Shown here: positions 1 to 6,385 of the stretch, piece after piece
How the letters are laid out: every line of letters begins with the position of its first letter
Numbering within the stretch: the stretch's first letter is position 1
Assembly: GCA_021816565.1 (NCBI GenBank)
Contig: JAKAXN010000269.1
Coordinates: forward strand, 1 to 6,385
Reading direction: 5' to 3'
Source: Actinomycetes bacterium
Lineage (GTDB): Bacteria > Actinomycetota > Acidimicrobiia > Acidimicrobiales > Palsa-688
Length of the DNA stretch: 6,385 nt
Position numbers and translations under genes: made by a program
Notes under the pieces: model-generated
Database searches by the model: none
Seen by the model: only the letters and a program-made list of their open reading frames with translations
What the model was told of the DNA's origin: nothing

Positions 1-1012
<1,012 letters not shown>

Positions 1013-1015
<3 letters not shown>

Positions 1016-1026
1016 GACTCGACCCC
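1013..1026 (-). promoter_or_regulatory. Proposed coaBC initiation site: GGGG Shine-Dalgarno-like tract and ATA start codon
   Basis: On the minus strand GGGG (1026-1023) is followed by a 7-base spacer and ATA (1015-1013). Spacing and resulting N-terminus are what one expects of a real start, but ATA is not a normal bacterial initiator. A single base change (c at 1013 instead of t on the plus strand) would make it ATG, so a sequencing or assembly error, a true rare start, or reinitiation after the rpoZ stop 18 bases upstream are all possible. Confidence 0.5.
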
Positions 1027-1033
1027 GGGCCGG

Positions 1034-1336
1034 CTAGCCGGCCGCTTCCGGCTCTCCGGCCCCCTCGGCCTCCCCCGCCTCGGCGAGGGGATCGATGCGG
1101 GTGTAGGTGATCTTGCCGGCGGAGATCTCCTCCAGGGAGATCGACAGGGGCTTGCGCGACACCGAGGTGACCTGCGGGGGCACGATGGAACCGAGGCCCT
1201 CGCCCAGCTGGTTGAAGTACGAGTTGATCTGACGGCCGCGCATGGCGGCCAGGCTGACCAGCGTGAACTTCGAGTCCACCCGGTCGAGGAGATCCTCGAC
1301 GGGCGGTTCCATCATGGAGGCGTGGCGTTCGGACAT
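1034..1336 (-). CDS. rpoZ: DNA-directed RNA polymerase omega subunit
   Basis: The omega subunit is a small RNA polymerase component that binds the beta' subunit and helps its folding and assembly. The 100-residue protein carries the family core: PPVEDLLDRVDSKFTLVSLA (11-30), the R-x-R-Q-I-N element in AMRGRQIN (31-38), NQLGEG (42-47), and KPLSISLEEISAGKI (62-76), which corresponds to the actinobacterial KPLSIALREI region. The N-terminus is shorter than the mycobacterial one, and an Ala/Glu/Gly-rich low-complexity tail (about 85-100) follows the core. The ATG at 1336 is supported by GGAG at 1347-1344, seven bases upstream. It follows gmk after 43 bases and ends with TAG at 1036-1034, in the same reading frame as coaBC. 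A possible dedicated promoter lies inside the end of gmk. Confidence 0.97.
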   Translation of the reverse strand: MSERHASMMEPPVEDLLDRVDSKFTLVSLAAMRGRQINSYFNQLGEGLGSIVPPQVTSVSRKPLSISLEEISAGKITYTRIDPLAEAGEAEGAGEPEAAG

Positions 1337-1379
1337 CAGGGGTCTCCGGTCTGCAGTCGAAGCGGGGGCCGGGCGCCGA

Positions 1380-1931
1380 TCAGGCCCCGCCGGGGTCGGC
1401 GCGGCGCCATCTGATTATATCAGCGACCTCCCTCGCAGCTCGGTCCACGTCGTCGTTGACGACCACGTGGTCCGCCATGCGGGTGCCCTGCTCCATCTCC
1501 TGCTCCCCCACCGCCAGCCGCCGGGCGATGCTCTCCTCGTCGTCACCGCGGCCGCGCAGGCGCTGCTCCTGGGCGGCCCGCGAGGGCGCGGTGACCAGGA
1601 TCAGCACCGCATCGGGGTCGATCCGCTTCACCTGGTGGGCCCCGTCGAGTTCGATCTCCAGGAGGAGGTCACCATCGGTCGCCTCGGGCACCGGGGTGCC
1701 GTAGAGGTGGCCGGTGCCGGGGAACTCGGTCCACTCCAGGAAGCCGCCGGCCGCGATGCGGGCCCGGAAGGTGTCGCGGTCCACGAAGGTGTACGCCTCG
1801 GGCGACTCCCCGGGCCGGCGGTCCCTGGTGGTCCACGACCGCGACAGGGTGATCCCGGGGTCCAGCTCCAGCAGGCGGGCCACCACCGTCCCCTTGCCGA
1901 CCCCTCCGGGCCCCGAGACGATGAAGATCAA
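1380..1931 (-). CDS. gmk: Guanylate kinase
   Basis: Gmk phosphorylates GMP (and dGMP) to GDP with ATP, feeding GTP, dGTP and (p)ppGpp pools. The 183-residue protein is slightly shorter than the usual 190-210. It has the P-loop GPGGVGKGT (7-15), the GMP-binding arginines in TTRDRRPGE (34-42), Tyr47, FLEW (64-67), LYGTP (76-80), the EIELDGA segment (92-98) where most family members have IDxQGA, the lid arginines in RLRGRGDDEESIARRL (124-139), and VVVNDDVDRA (156-165). Asp in the ID motif is replaced by Glu94, and the loop EFPGTGHLYGT is about two residues longer than the usual one. The start is TTG at 1931-1929; no ATG or GTG lies in frame upstream near it, and starting further downstream would cut the P-loop. 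No good Shine-Dalgarno sequence precedes it. It lies 16 bases after mihF, so coupling to mihF translation is likely. Confidence 0.96.
   Translation of the reverse strand: MIFIVSGPGGVGKGTVVARLLELDPGITLSRSWTTRDRRPGESPEAYTFVDRDTFRARIAAGGFLEWTEFPGTGHLYGTPVPEATDGDLLLEIELDGAHQVKRIDPDAVLILVTAPSRAAQEQRLRGRGDDEESIARRLAVGEQEMEQGTRMADHVVVNDDVDRAAREVADIIRWRRADPGGA
1414..1422 (-). promoter_or_regulatory. Candidate extended -10 promoter element (TGATATAAT) upstream of rpoZ
   Basis: The minus strand reads TGATATAAT, an exact match to the extended -10 consensus TGnTATAAT, inside the codons for Asp-Ile-Ile near the C-terminus of Gmk. It would start transcripts near 1407 and give rpoZ a leader of about 70 bases. 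It sits inside the inverted repeat CTGAT-N3-ATCAG (1411-1423). No TTGACA-like -35 is seen 16-18 bases upstream, which extended -10 promoters can lack. Such a perfect AT-rich match is rare in DNA this GC-rich, but only start-site mapping would prove it. Confidence 0.45.
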
Positions 1932-1947
1932 CGCCGAGCGGCCAGGA

Positions 1948-2262
1948 TCAAGACAGCTTCTCGAACAGCTTCTTGCGCTGCTGCTCGCCCAGCCCCTGCA
2001 GCCGGCGGGTCTCGCTTATGCCGACCTCCTCCATGATCCGCCGGGCCTTCACCTTCCCCAACCCGGGCAGCGACTCGAGCACCGCCAGGACCTTCATCTT
2101 GCCGACCACCTCGTCGGACCCGGCCTGCTGGAGCAGCTCGTTGAGCGTCAGGGAGCCCATCTTGAGCTTCTCCTTGAGCTCGGCCCGCATGCGGCGGGCC
2201 TGAGCGGCCTTCTCCAGGGCGGCCTGTCTCTGGTCCGGGGAAAGTGACGGCGGCAGCGGCAT
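1948..2262 (-). CDS. mihF: Actinobacterial integration host factor (mIHF/sIHF family nucleoid-associated protein)
   Basis: mIHF is a small basic DNA-binding protein of Actinomycetota, unrelated to the IHF/HU fold, that organises the nucleoid and is needed for phage L5 integration in mycobacteria. The 104-residue protein aligns by eye along its whole length with the mycobacterial protein: LSPDQRQAALEKAAQARR (7-24), the basic RAELKEKLKMG stretch (26-36), SDEVVGKMKV (49-58), the helix-two-turn-helix region LPGLGKVKARRIMEE (65-79), and TRRLQGLGEQQRKKLFEK (85-102). The ATG at 2262 has a strong AAGGAG (2273-2268) five bases upstream, the best ribosome binding site in the window, which fits a highly expressed protein and the start of a new transcriptional unit. 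Its position between pyrF and gmk is the standard actinobacterial location. Confidence 0.96.
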   Translation of the reverse strand: MPLPPSLSPDQRQAALEKAAQARRMRAELKEKLKMGSLTLNELLQQAGSDEVVGKMKVLAVLESLPGLGKVKARRIMEEVGISETRRLQGLGEQQRKKLFEKLS

Positions 2263-2353
2263 GCAAGCTCCTTGACTCGGCCCGCGCGGTGCCCAGGGGG
2301 ACGCACGGAGCGGACGAAACTGATGGGAGAAACGTTCTACTTCCTGGGCCGGC

Positions 2354-2371
2354 GCCCGGCGGCGGCCGGGC
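2354..2371 (-). terminator. GC-rich perfect hairpin, possible terminator or attenuator after pyrF
   Basis: The minus strand reads GCCCGGC, a CGCC loop, then GCCGGGC: a perfect 7-bp all-GC stem with a 4-base loop. It lies about 95 bases after the pyrF stop and about 90 bases before the mihF start. No T-run follows, so it is not a classical intrinsic terminator; tail-less hairpins of this kind are often proposed as terminators in Actinomycetota. It could equally be a leader structure of a transcript that begins upstream of it. Confidence 0.35.
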
Positions 2372-2436
2372 TCCGGAGCATGGCGCGCACCCTAGCGCGA
2401 CGCGCGCCACCGCAGGGCTGAGCTGCCATCGCCGGT

Positions 2437-2463
2437 GCCAGCAGCGGCGACGGCCCAGCTGGC
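2437..2463 (-). repeat. Inverted repeat just downstream of pyrF stop
   Basis: GCCAGC and its complement GCTGGC are separated by 15 bases, beginning three bases after the pyrF stop codon. The stem is only 6 bp, the loop is long and there is no T-tract, so a role in 3'-end formation is weakly supported. It may be chance in GC-rich DNA. Confidence 0.2.
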
Positions 2464-2465
2464 GG

Positions 2466-3173
2466 TCAGCCGGCCGGCTCGATGGAGGCGACCAGCCCGG
2501 CGGCCGCGGCCCGGCGGTCGGCGGCCGCGGTCACGGCCCGACCGATCACCAGGATGTCGGCGCCGGCGGTGAGGGCCTGGCCCGGGGTGGCCGCCCGGGC
2601 CTGGTCGTGGACCGGGCTTCCGGCCGGCCGCAGGCCCGGCACCACGGTCAGCAGGCGGGGGGCGATGGCCTTGGCCTCGGCCACGTCGGAGGCCGCGCAC
2701 ACCACCCCGGAGCAGCGGGCCTCGGCGGCCGCCGCGACCCGCTTGGACAGGATGTGCGGGGGGGCGTCGGAGTCGCTCGTGAGCACCGTGACGGCCAGGG
2801 CCGCCGGGGGCTCCAGCCCGGCCCGCTCGGCCCCCTCCTGCAGCCCCTCCACCCCGGCTCGCAGCACGGCCGGCCCGGCGAAGGCGTGGAGTGTGAGATA
2901 TGACACACCGAGAGCCCCGAGCACCCGGGCCGCCTTGCGCACGGTCGTGGGGATGTCGGCCATCTTCAGGTCGAGGAAGACCTGGTAGCCGTCGTCTATG
3001 AGCATCTGGACCACTCCCGGCCCGGCGGCGCTGAAGAGCTCGAGCCCCACCTTGGCCACGCCGAACCAGGGGCTCAGCTCCTTGGCCAGGCGCTGGGCCT
3101 CCACCGCGTCGTCCACGTCGAGCGCCAGCGCCAGCCGGCTGCGTAAGGAGGTGCGGGCCTCAACTGGGGTCAT
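2466..3173 (-). CDS. pyrF: Orotidine 5'-phosphate decarboxylase, type 1
   Basis: PyrF decarboxylates OMP to UMP, the last step of de novo UMP synthesis, without cofactors. The 235-residue protein has the compact (beta/alpha)8 layout of the E. coli/Bacillus-type (type 1) enzymes: LALDV (16-20) with the substrate-binding Asp19, KVGLELF (41-47), the catalytic D-x-K-x-x-D in DLKMADIPTTV (68-78: Asp68, Lys70, Asp73), TLHAFAG (94-100), VTVLTSDSD (128-136), the PGLRP phosphate-loop region (179-183) and ADILVIGRAVT (205-215). The residue before Asp73 is Ala, where His is common. Mycobacterium and Streptomyces carry the longer type 2 form at this locus. The ATG at 3173 overlaps the end of pyrD by 14 bases, and its ribosome binding site AAAGGA (3186-3181) lies within the last pyrD codons, so translation is probably coupled. 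Around 2891-2908 a cluster of A/T-rich codons forms an inverted repeat. Confidence 0.96.
   Translation of the reverse strand: MTPVEARTSLRSRLALALDVDDAVEAQRLAKELSPWFGVAKVGLELFSAAGPGVVQMLIDDGYQVFLDLKMADIPTTVRKAARVLGALGVSYLTLHAFAGPAVLRAGVEGLQEGAERAGLEPPAALAVTVLTSDSDAPPHILSKRVAAAAEARCSGVVCAASDVAEAKAIAPRLLTVVPGLRPAGSPVHDQARAATPGQALTAGADILVIGRAVTAAADRRAAAAGLVASIEPAG
2891..2908. repeat. Inverted repeat GTGTG-N8-CACAC inside pyrF
   Basis: A perfect 5-bp inverted repeat with an 8-base centre (agatatga) lies in pyrF codons for Val-Ser-Tyr-Leu-Thr-Leu. It contains TGTGA-N6-ACACA, one mismatch from the CRP-type TGTGA-N6-TCACA pattern. The stretch is conspicuously A/T-rich for this window. An intragenic position and the short arms make function doubtful. 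Confidence 0.2.
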
Positions 3174-4113
3174 GTGCTCTTCCTTTCAGGGATTCGACGT
3201 CTTCGACACCGCAGCGGCGCATCCACTCGGCCAACTCGTGCAGGACCCGGTGCGGGGCTCTCGGATCAGCGAAGGTAGCCGTACCGACCTGCACCGCGTC
3301 GGCCCCGGCGGCCAGCAGCTCGGCCGCGTCGACGCCCGAGCAGACCCCTCCGACGCCCACGATGGGCAGGTCCGGCCAGGCGGCGCGGCAGTCGTATACG
3401 GCCCGCACGGCCACCGGGTGCACCGCCGGGCCGGACAGTCCCCCGCCCCCGCCGCCCAGACGGAACCGCCCGGTGGCCGGGTCGATGGCCATGCCCATGA
3501 CGGTGTTGATCAGCGTGACCGCCTCCGCGCCGGACCGGTTGGCCACCCCGGCCAGGGCCGGCAGGTCGGTGACGTTGGGGCTGAGCTTGGCCCACAGCGG
3601 GGCGGCACCGTCGAGGCCCGAGGCGGCGGCGCCGACCGCGGCGGCCACGCCGGTCTCGCTGTGGGCGAACATCCGCCGGCGGTCCTCCACGTTCGGGCAG
3701 GAGATGTTGGCTTCGACGGCCACGATCGAGCGGGCCGGGTCACCCGGCCCGGCCCGGCCGATGGCGGCGGCCAGCAGGGCCGCGGCCCGCTCGTACCCCT
3801 CGACGCTGAAGGCCCAGATGCTGGCCACCACGGCGGCCCCGGTGGCGGCCAGGTCGGGCAGCTCCCGTTCCAGCCAGTGGGCTACCCCGCGGTTCTGCAG
3901 CCCCACGCTGTTGAGCATCCCGGCGGTGCCGTCGAGCGGCCACAGACGGGGAGCCGGGTTGCCGTCCCACGGCTCGGCGGAGAGGGACTTGACCACCACC
4001 GCCCCGAGCTCGGCCAGGTCGAAGTAGGCGGACAGCTCCGCCCCGTGCCCGGCGGTGCCCGAGGCGGTGAGCACGGGGCTGCGCAGCGCCGCAGAACCGA
4101 CGCGGACGGTCAT
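3160..4113 (-). CDS. pyrD: Dihydroorotate dehydrogenase, class 1B catalytic subunit
   Basis: This FMN enzyme oxidises dihydroorotate to orotate. The 317-residue protein matches the cytosolic class 1B family along its length (B. subtilis PyrD is 311): ASGTAGHG (17-24), VVKSLSAEP (40-48) with Lys42, MLNSVGLQN (66-74), NISCPNV (136-142) with Cys139 as catalytic base, AKLSPNVTD (175-183), LINTVMGM (201-208), GGLSGPA (224-230) preceded by a run of glycines, IVGVGGV (251-257) and AVQVGTATF (273-281). Class 2 membrane-bound enzymes have Ser instead of Cys and an N-terminal membrane helix, both absent here. Class 1B enzymes pass electrons to NAD+ through a PyrK iron-sulfur flavoprotein; no pyrK lies between carB and pyrD or elsewhere in the window. 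The ATG overlaps the carB stop as ATGA and lacks a Shine-Dalgarno sequence, so it depends on coupling to carB translation. Confidence 0.96.
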   Translation of the reverse strand: MTVRVGSAALRSPVLTASGTAGHGAELSAYFDLAELGAVVVKSLSAEPWDGNPAPRLWPLDGTAGMLNSVGLQNRGVAHWLERELPDLAATGAAVVASIWAFSVEGYERAAALLAAAIGRAGPGDPARSIVAVEANISCPNVEDRRRMFAHSETGVAAAVGAAASGLDGAAPLWAKLSPNVTDLPALAGVANRSGAEAVTLINTVMGMAIDPATGRFRLGGGGGGLSGPAVHPVAVRAVYDCRAAWPDLPIVGVGGVCSGVDAAELLAAGADAVQVGTATFADPRAPHRVLHELAEWMRRCGVEDVESLKGRAHDPS

Positions 4114-6385
4114 GCGAGGGGCAACTGTTCGGCCTCGTGGTACTCCTGCAGGGTGCGCACGGTCAGCTTGTTGGCGGCCCGGTCGGCGATGCCGGCGGCC
4201 GCAGCCCGGGCTGCGGCCACGGTGGTGACGCAGGCCACCCGGTGCTGGTTGGCGGCCCGGCGGATGTAGGCCCCGTCGGCGCGCGGGCCGCGGCCGCGAG
4301 GGGTGTTGACCACCAGGTTGACCTTGCCGTCGCGAAGCAGCGCCACGGCGTCCACCCCGTCGGGCCGGTCCTCCCCGACCTTGGCCACCACGGTCGCCAC
4401 CGGCACCCCGGCCGCCTCGAAGTAGGCGGCGGTTCCCGACGTGGCGGCCAGGGTGAAGCCCAGCTGCACGAAGCGGCGGGCGGCCGCCACCCCGCTCGAC
4501 TTGTCCCGGTCGGCGAGCGAGAAGAACACCGTCCCGGCCGTCGGCAGCTCGTCGCCGGCCGCGGCCTGGCTCTTGGCGAAGGCCAGGCCGAAGGTGGAGT
4601 CGATGCCCATGACCTCGCCCGTGGAGCGCATCTCCGGGCCGAGCAGCGTGTCGGCATCGGGGAAGCGGGTGAAGGGCAGCACCGCCTCCTTCACCGCCAC
4701 GTGGCCGCCGCTCACCGGGTCGCGCATCAGGCCCTCGGCCCGCAGCTCGGCCAGCGTGGCCCCGGCCAGCACCCGGGCCGCCACCTTGGCCATGGGCACG
4801 CCGGTGGCCTTGGACACGAACGGCACGGTGCGGCTGGCCCGGGGGTTGGCCTCGATGACGAACACCTCGTCACCGGCGTCGCCGCTCTTGACCGCGAACT
4901 GCACGTTGAGCGGGCCGACCACTCCGAGCGCGTCGGCGATGGCCCGCACGTGCGACTCGATCGTCTCCACCGTCGAGGTCGACAGTGTCGGCGGCGGGAT
5001 GACACAGGCGCTGTCACCGCTGTGGACCCCGGCCTCCTCGACGTGCTCCATGACCGCGCCGATCACCACCTCGCCGGTGGAGTCGCGCACCGCGTCGACG
5101 TCCACCTCGGTGGCGTCCTCGAGGAACCGGTCCACCAGCACCGGGCGCTCGGCGGAGAGGCCGCCCTCCCGACCGAGGGAGCCGAACGACGTCAGCTCGT
5201 GCATGGCCCGGCGCAGGTCGTCCTCGCCGTAGACGATCTCCATGGCCCTCCCGCCCAGCACGTAGCTGGGCCGGATGAGGGCCGGGTATCCCACCCGTTC
5301 GACGATGGCCAGGGCCTCCTCGACGGTTACCGCGGTGCCCCCTTCGGGCTGGGGAATGCCCAGCTGGGCGCACAGCGCGTTCCAGCGCTCCCGGTCCTCG
5401 GCCAGGTCGATGGCATCGGGCGGGGTGCCGAGCACCAGCGACGGCGGGAGCTGCGAGGCCAGCTTCAGCGGGGTCTGGCCCCCCAGGGTGACGATGATGC
5501 CGTGCACCTGGCCGGTGGCCGACTCCACGTCGAGGACGTTGGACACGTCCTCCCATGTCACCGGCTCGAAGTAGAGCCGGTCGCTGGTGTCGTAGTCGGT
5601 GGAGACGGTCTCGGGGTTGCAGTTGATCATCACCGTCTCGAACCCGGCGTCGTGGAGGGCGAAGCTGGCCTGCACGCAGCAGTAGTCGAACTCGACACCC
5701 TGTCCGATGCGGTTCGGGCCCGAGCCCAGGATGATGATCTTGGGGCGCTGGCCCGCGCTGACCTCGTCGTCGTCCTCGTAGGTCGAGTAGTGGTAGGGCG
5801 TGCGGGCCTCGAACTCGGCGGCGCAGGTGTCCACCGTCTTGAAGGTGGCCCGGACGCCGTGGCCCAGCCGGGCGGCCCGTATCTCGTTCTCGGGAACCGA
5901 CCACAGGTACGACAGCTGGGCGTCGGAGAATCCCAGTCGCTTGGCCCGCCGCCAGTCCGCCCGCTTGAGGGCGGAGGGGCCGCCGAGGGCGGCCAGACGG
6001 GCCCGCTCGTCCACGACCAGCTGGATCTGGTCCAGGAACCACGGGTCGACGCCGGTGGCCCCGTAGAGCCGCTCGACGCTGATGCCCCGGCGCAGCGCGG
6101 CCTCCAGCTGGAAGGGCCGGTCCGGGGTGGCGATGGCCGCCCGGCGGACCAGCTCGTCGTCGTTCCACTCGTCCCACATGGCCTCGGCCGGGTCGCAGTT
6201 GAGCCCCGCCCGGCCCCGCTCGAGGGACCGCAGGCCCTTCTGCAGCGACTCCGGGAACGTCCGGCCGATGGCCATGGACTCGCCGACCGACTGCATCCGG
6301 GTGCCGAGGACGTCGGGGATCCCCGGGAACTTCTCGAACGCCCACCGGGGGATCTTGGTGACCACGTAGTCGATGGTCGGCTCGA
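4110..6385 (-). CDS. carB: Carbamoyl-phosphate synthase large subunit (5' end outside window)
   Basis: CarB makes carbamoyl phosphate from bicarbonate, 2 ATP and ammonia channelled from the glutaminase subunit CarA, for pyrimidine and arginine synthesis. About 757 codons are visible of a usual 1070-1120; the first ATP-grasp domain is missing beyond the right edge. The visible part begins at EPTIDYVVTKIPR, the end of the carboxyphosphate domain. Counting from the Val codon at 6365, next come the oligomerisation domain (about 60-200, ending VDTCAAEFEARTPYHYSTY) and the carbamoyl-phosphate domain, with ILGSGPNRIGQGVEFDYCC (212-230), CNPETVSTDYDTSDRLYFE (249-267), RPSYVLGGRAMEIVY (365-379) and the metal-binding IEANPRASR (504-512). 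The MGS-like allosteric domain (about 611-750) has SLADRDKSSG, ATSGTAAYF and VVNTPRGRG. In that domain the segment VACVTTVAAA (710-719) resembles other actinobacterial CarB proteins; E. coli has a Tyr that contacts ornithine where Cys712 is here. The reading frame is uninterrupted. It ends in TGA overlapping the pyrD ATG. Confidence 0.98.
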   Translation of the reverse strand, partial: EPTIDYVVTKIPRWAFEKFPGIPDVLGTRMQSVGESMAIGRTFPESLQKGLRSLERGRAGLNCDPAEAMWDEWNDDELVRRAAIATPDRPFQLEAALRRGISVERLYGATGVDPWFLDQIQLVVDERARLAALGGPSALKRADWRRAKRLGFSDAQLSYLWSVPENEIRAARLGHGVRATFKTVDTCAAEFEARTPYHYSTYEDDDEVSAGQRPKIIILGSGPNRIGQGVEFDYCCVQASFALHDAGFETVMINCNPETVSTDYDTSDRLYFEPVTWEDVSNVLDVESATGQVHGIIVTLGGQTPLKLASQLPPSLVLGTPPDAIDLAEDRERWNALCAQLGIPQPEGGTAVTVEEALAIVERVGYPALIRPSYVLGGRAMEIVYGEDDLRRAMHELTSFGSLGREGGLSAERPVLVDRFLEDATEVDVDAVRDSTGEVVIGAVMEHVEEAGVHSGDSACVIPPPTLSTSTVETIESHVRAIADALGVVGPLNVQFAVKSGDAGDEVFVIEANPRASRTVPFVSKATGVPMAKVAARVLAGATLAELRAEGLMRDPVSGGHVAVKEAVLPFTRFPDADTLLGPEMRSTGEVMGIDSTFGLAFAKSQAAAGDELPTAGTVFFSLADRDKSSGVAAARRFVQLGFTLAATSGTAAYFEAAGVPVATVVAKVGEDRPDGVDAVALLRDGKVNLVVNTPRGRGPRADGAYIRRAANQHRVACVTTVAAARAAAAGIADRAANKLTVRTLQEYHEAEQLPLA

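Larger units (their letters stand above)
2263..2465 (-). other. 203-base intergenic region between pyrF and mihF
   Basis: This is the only gap long enough to separate transcripts. Reading in the gene direction it contains a 6-bp hairpin just after the pyrF stop, a TAGGGT hexamer (2394-2389) that fits the loose -10 pattern TAnnnT but has no recognisable -35, a perfect 7-bp GC hairpin (2354-2371), an AACGTT-centred stretch (about 2330-2337), and the mihF ribosome binding site. A 30-codon Arg-rich reading frame (2429-2337) is most likely chance. I infer that the end of the pyr transcript and/or the mihF promoter lie here. Confidence 0.6.

Noticed and set aside
2326..2339. Minus-strand TAGAACGTTTCT resembling the KstR operator TAGAACGTGTTCTA
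   Set aside because: One base is missing from the centre, which breaks the AACnnGTT spacing, and the neighbouring genes have no link to sterol or lipid catabolism.
2389..2418. TAGGGT as a -10 for mihF
   Set aside because: It fits only the loose TAnnnT pattern and has no -35-like hexamer 16-18 bases upstream; too weak to list as a promoter.
2337..2429. 30-codon minus-strand ORF between pyrF and mihF (possible leader peptide)
   Set aside because: About 30% Arg, no good ribosome binding site, overlaps the GC hairpin; expected by chance at this base composition.
2998..4269. 423-codon plus-strand open frame opposite pyrD
   Set aside because: Low-complexity Gly/Arg/His-rich translation with no domain, antisense to a complete PyrD; typical shadow frame.

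Overview
The window is high-GC chromosomal DNA in which every supported gene lies on the minus strand. It reads from right to left as one tightly packed housekeeping cluster: carB (5' part outside the window), pyrD, pyrF, mihF, gmk, rpoZ and coaBC (3' part outside the window). The gene mihF, encoding the actinobacterial integration host factor, and the order carB-pyrD-pyrF-mihF-gmk-rpoZ-coaBC are hallmarks of Actinomycetota; the same order is known from Streptomyces and, around mihF-gmk-rpoZ-coaBC, from Mycobacterium. The enzyme types inside the frame differ from those genera: PyrD is the cytosolic class 1B type and PyrF is the short type 1 form. This suggests a deep-branching or uncultured actinobacterium, for example an Acidimicrobiia-like lineage; that placement is inference only.

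Right part (about 2466-6385): the pyrimidine block. The large subunit of carbamoyl-phosphate synthetase (carB) overlaps pyrD by 4 bases, and pyrD overlaps pyrF by 14 bases, so the three are almost certainly translationally coupled. They supply carbamoyl phosphate, oxidise dihydroorotate to orotate, and decarboxylate OMP to UMP.

Middle (2263-2465): the only sizeable gap, 203 bases between pyrF and mihF. It holds a perfect GC-rich 7-bp hairpin and a weaker 6-bp one, then a strong ribosome binding site for mihF. It is the natural place for an end of the pyr transcript and a promoter for the downstream block, although no convincing -35/-10 pair is visible.

Left part (1-2262): the nucleoid protein mIHF, guanylate kinase, RNA polymerase omega subunit and the bifunctional CoA-biosynthesis enzyme CoaBC, with gaps of 16, 43 and about 18 bases. 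The two most interesting details lie here. coaBC has no ATG, GTG or TTG that could start an intact protein; the best-placed start is an ATA codon, and the gene is in the same frame as rpoZ, separated from it by a single TAG. Inside the end of gmk there is a perfect extended -10 element (TGATATAAT) facing rpoZ.

I see no mobile element, CRISPR array, RNA gene or defence-type system. This is an ordinary core region with a few unusual regulatory and start-codon details.
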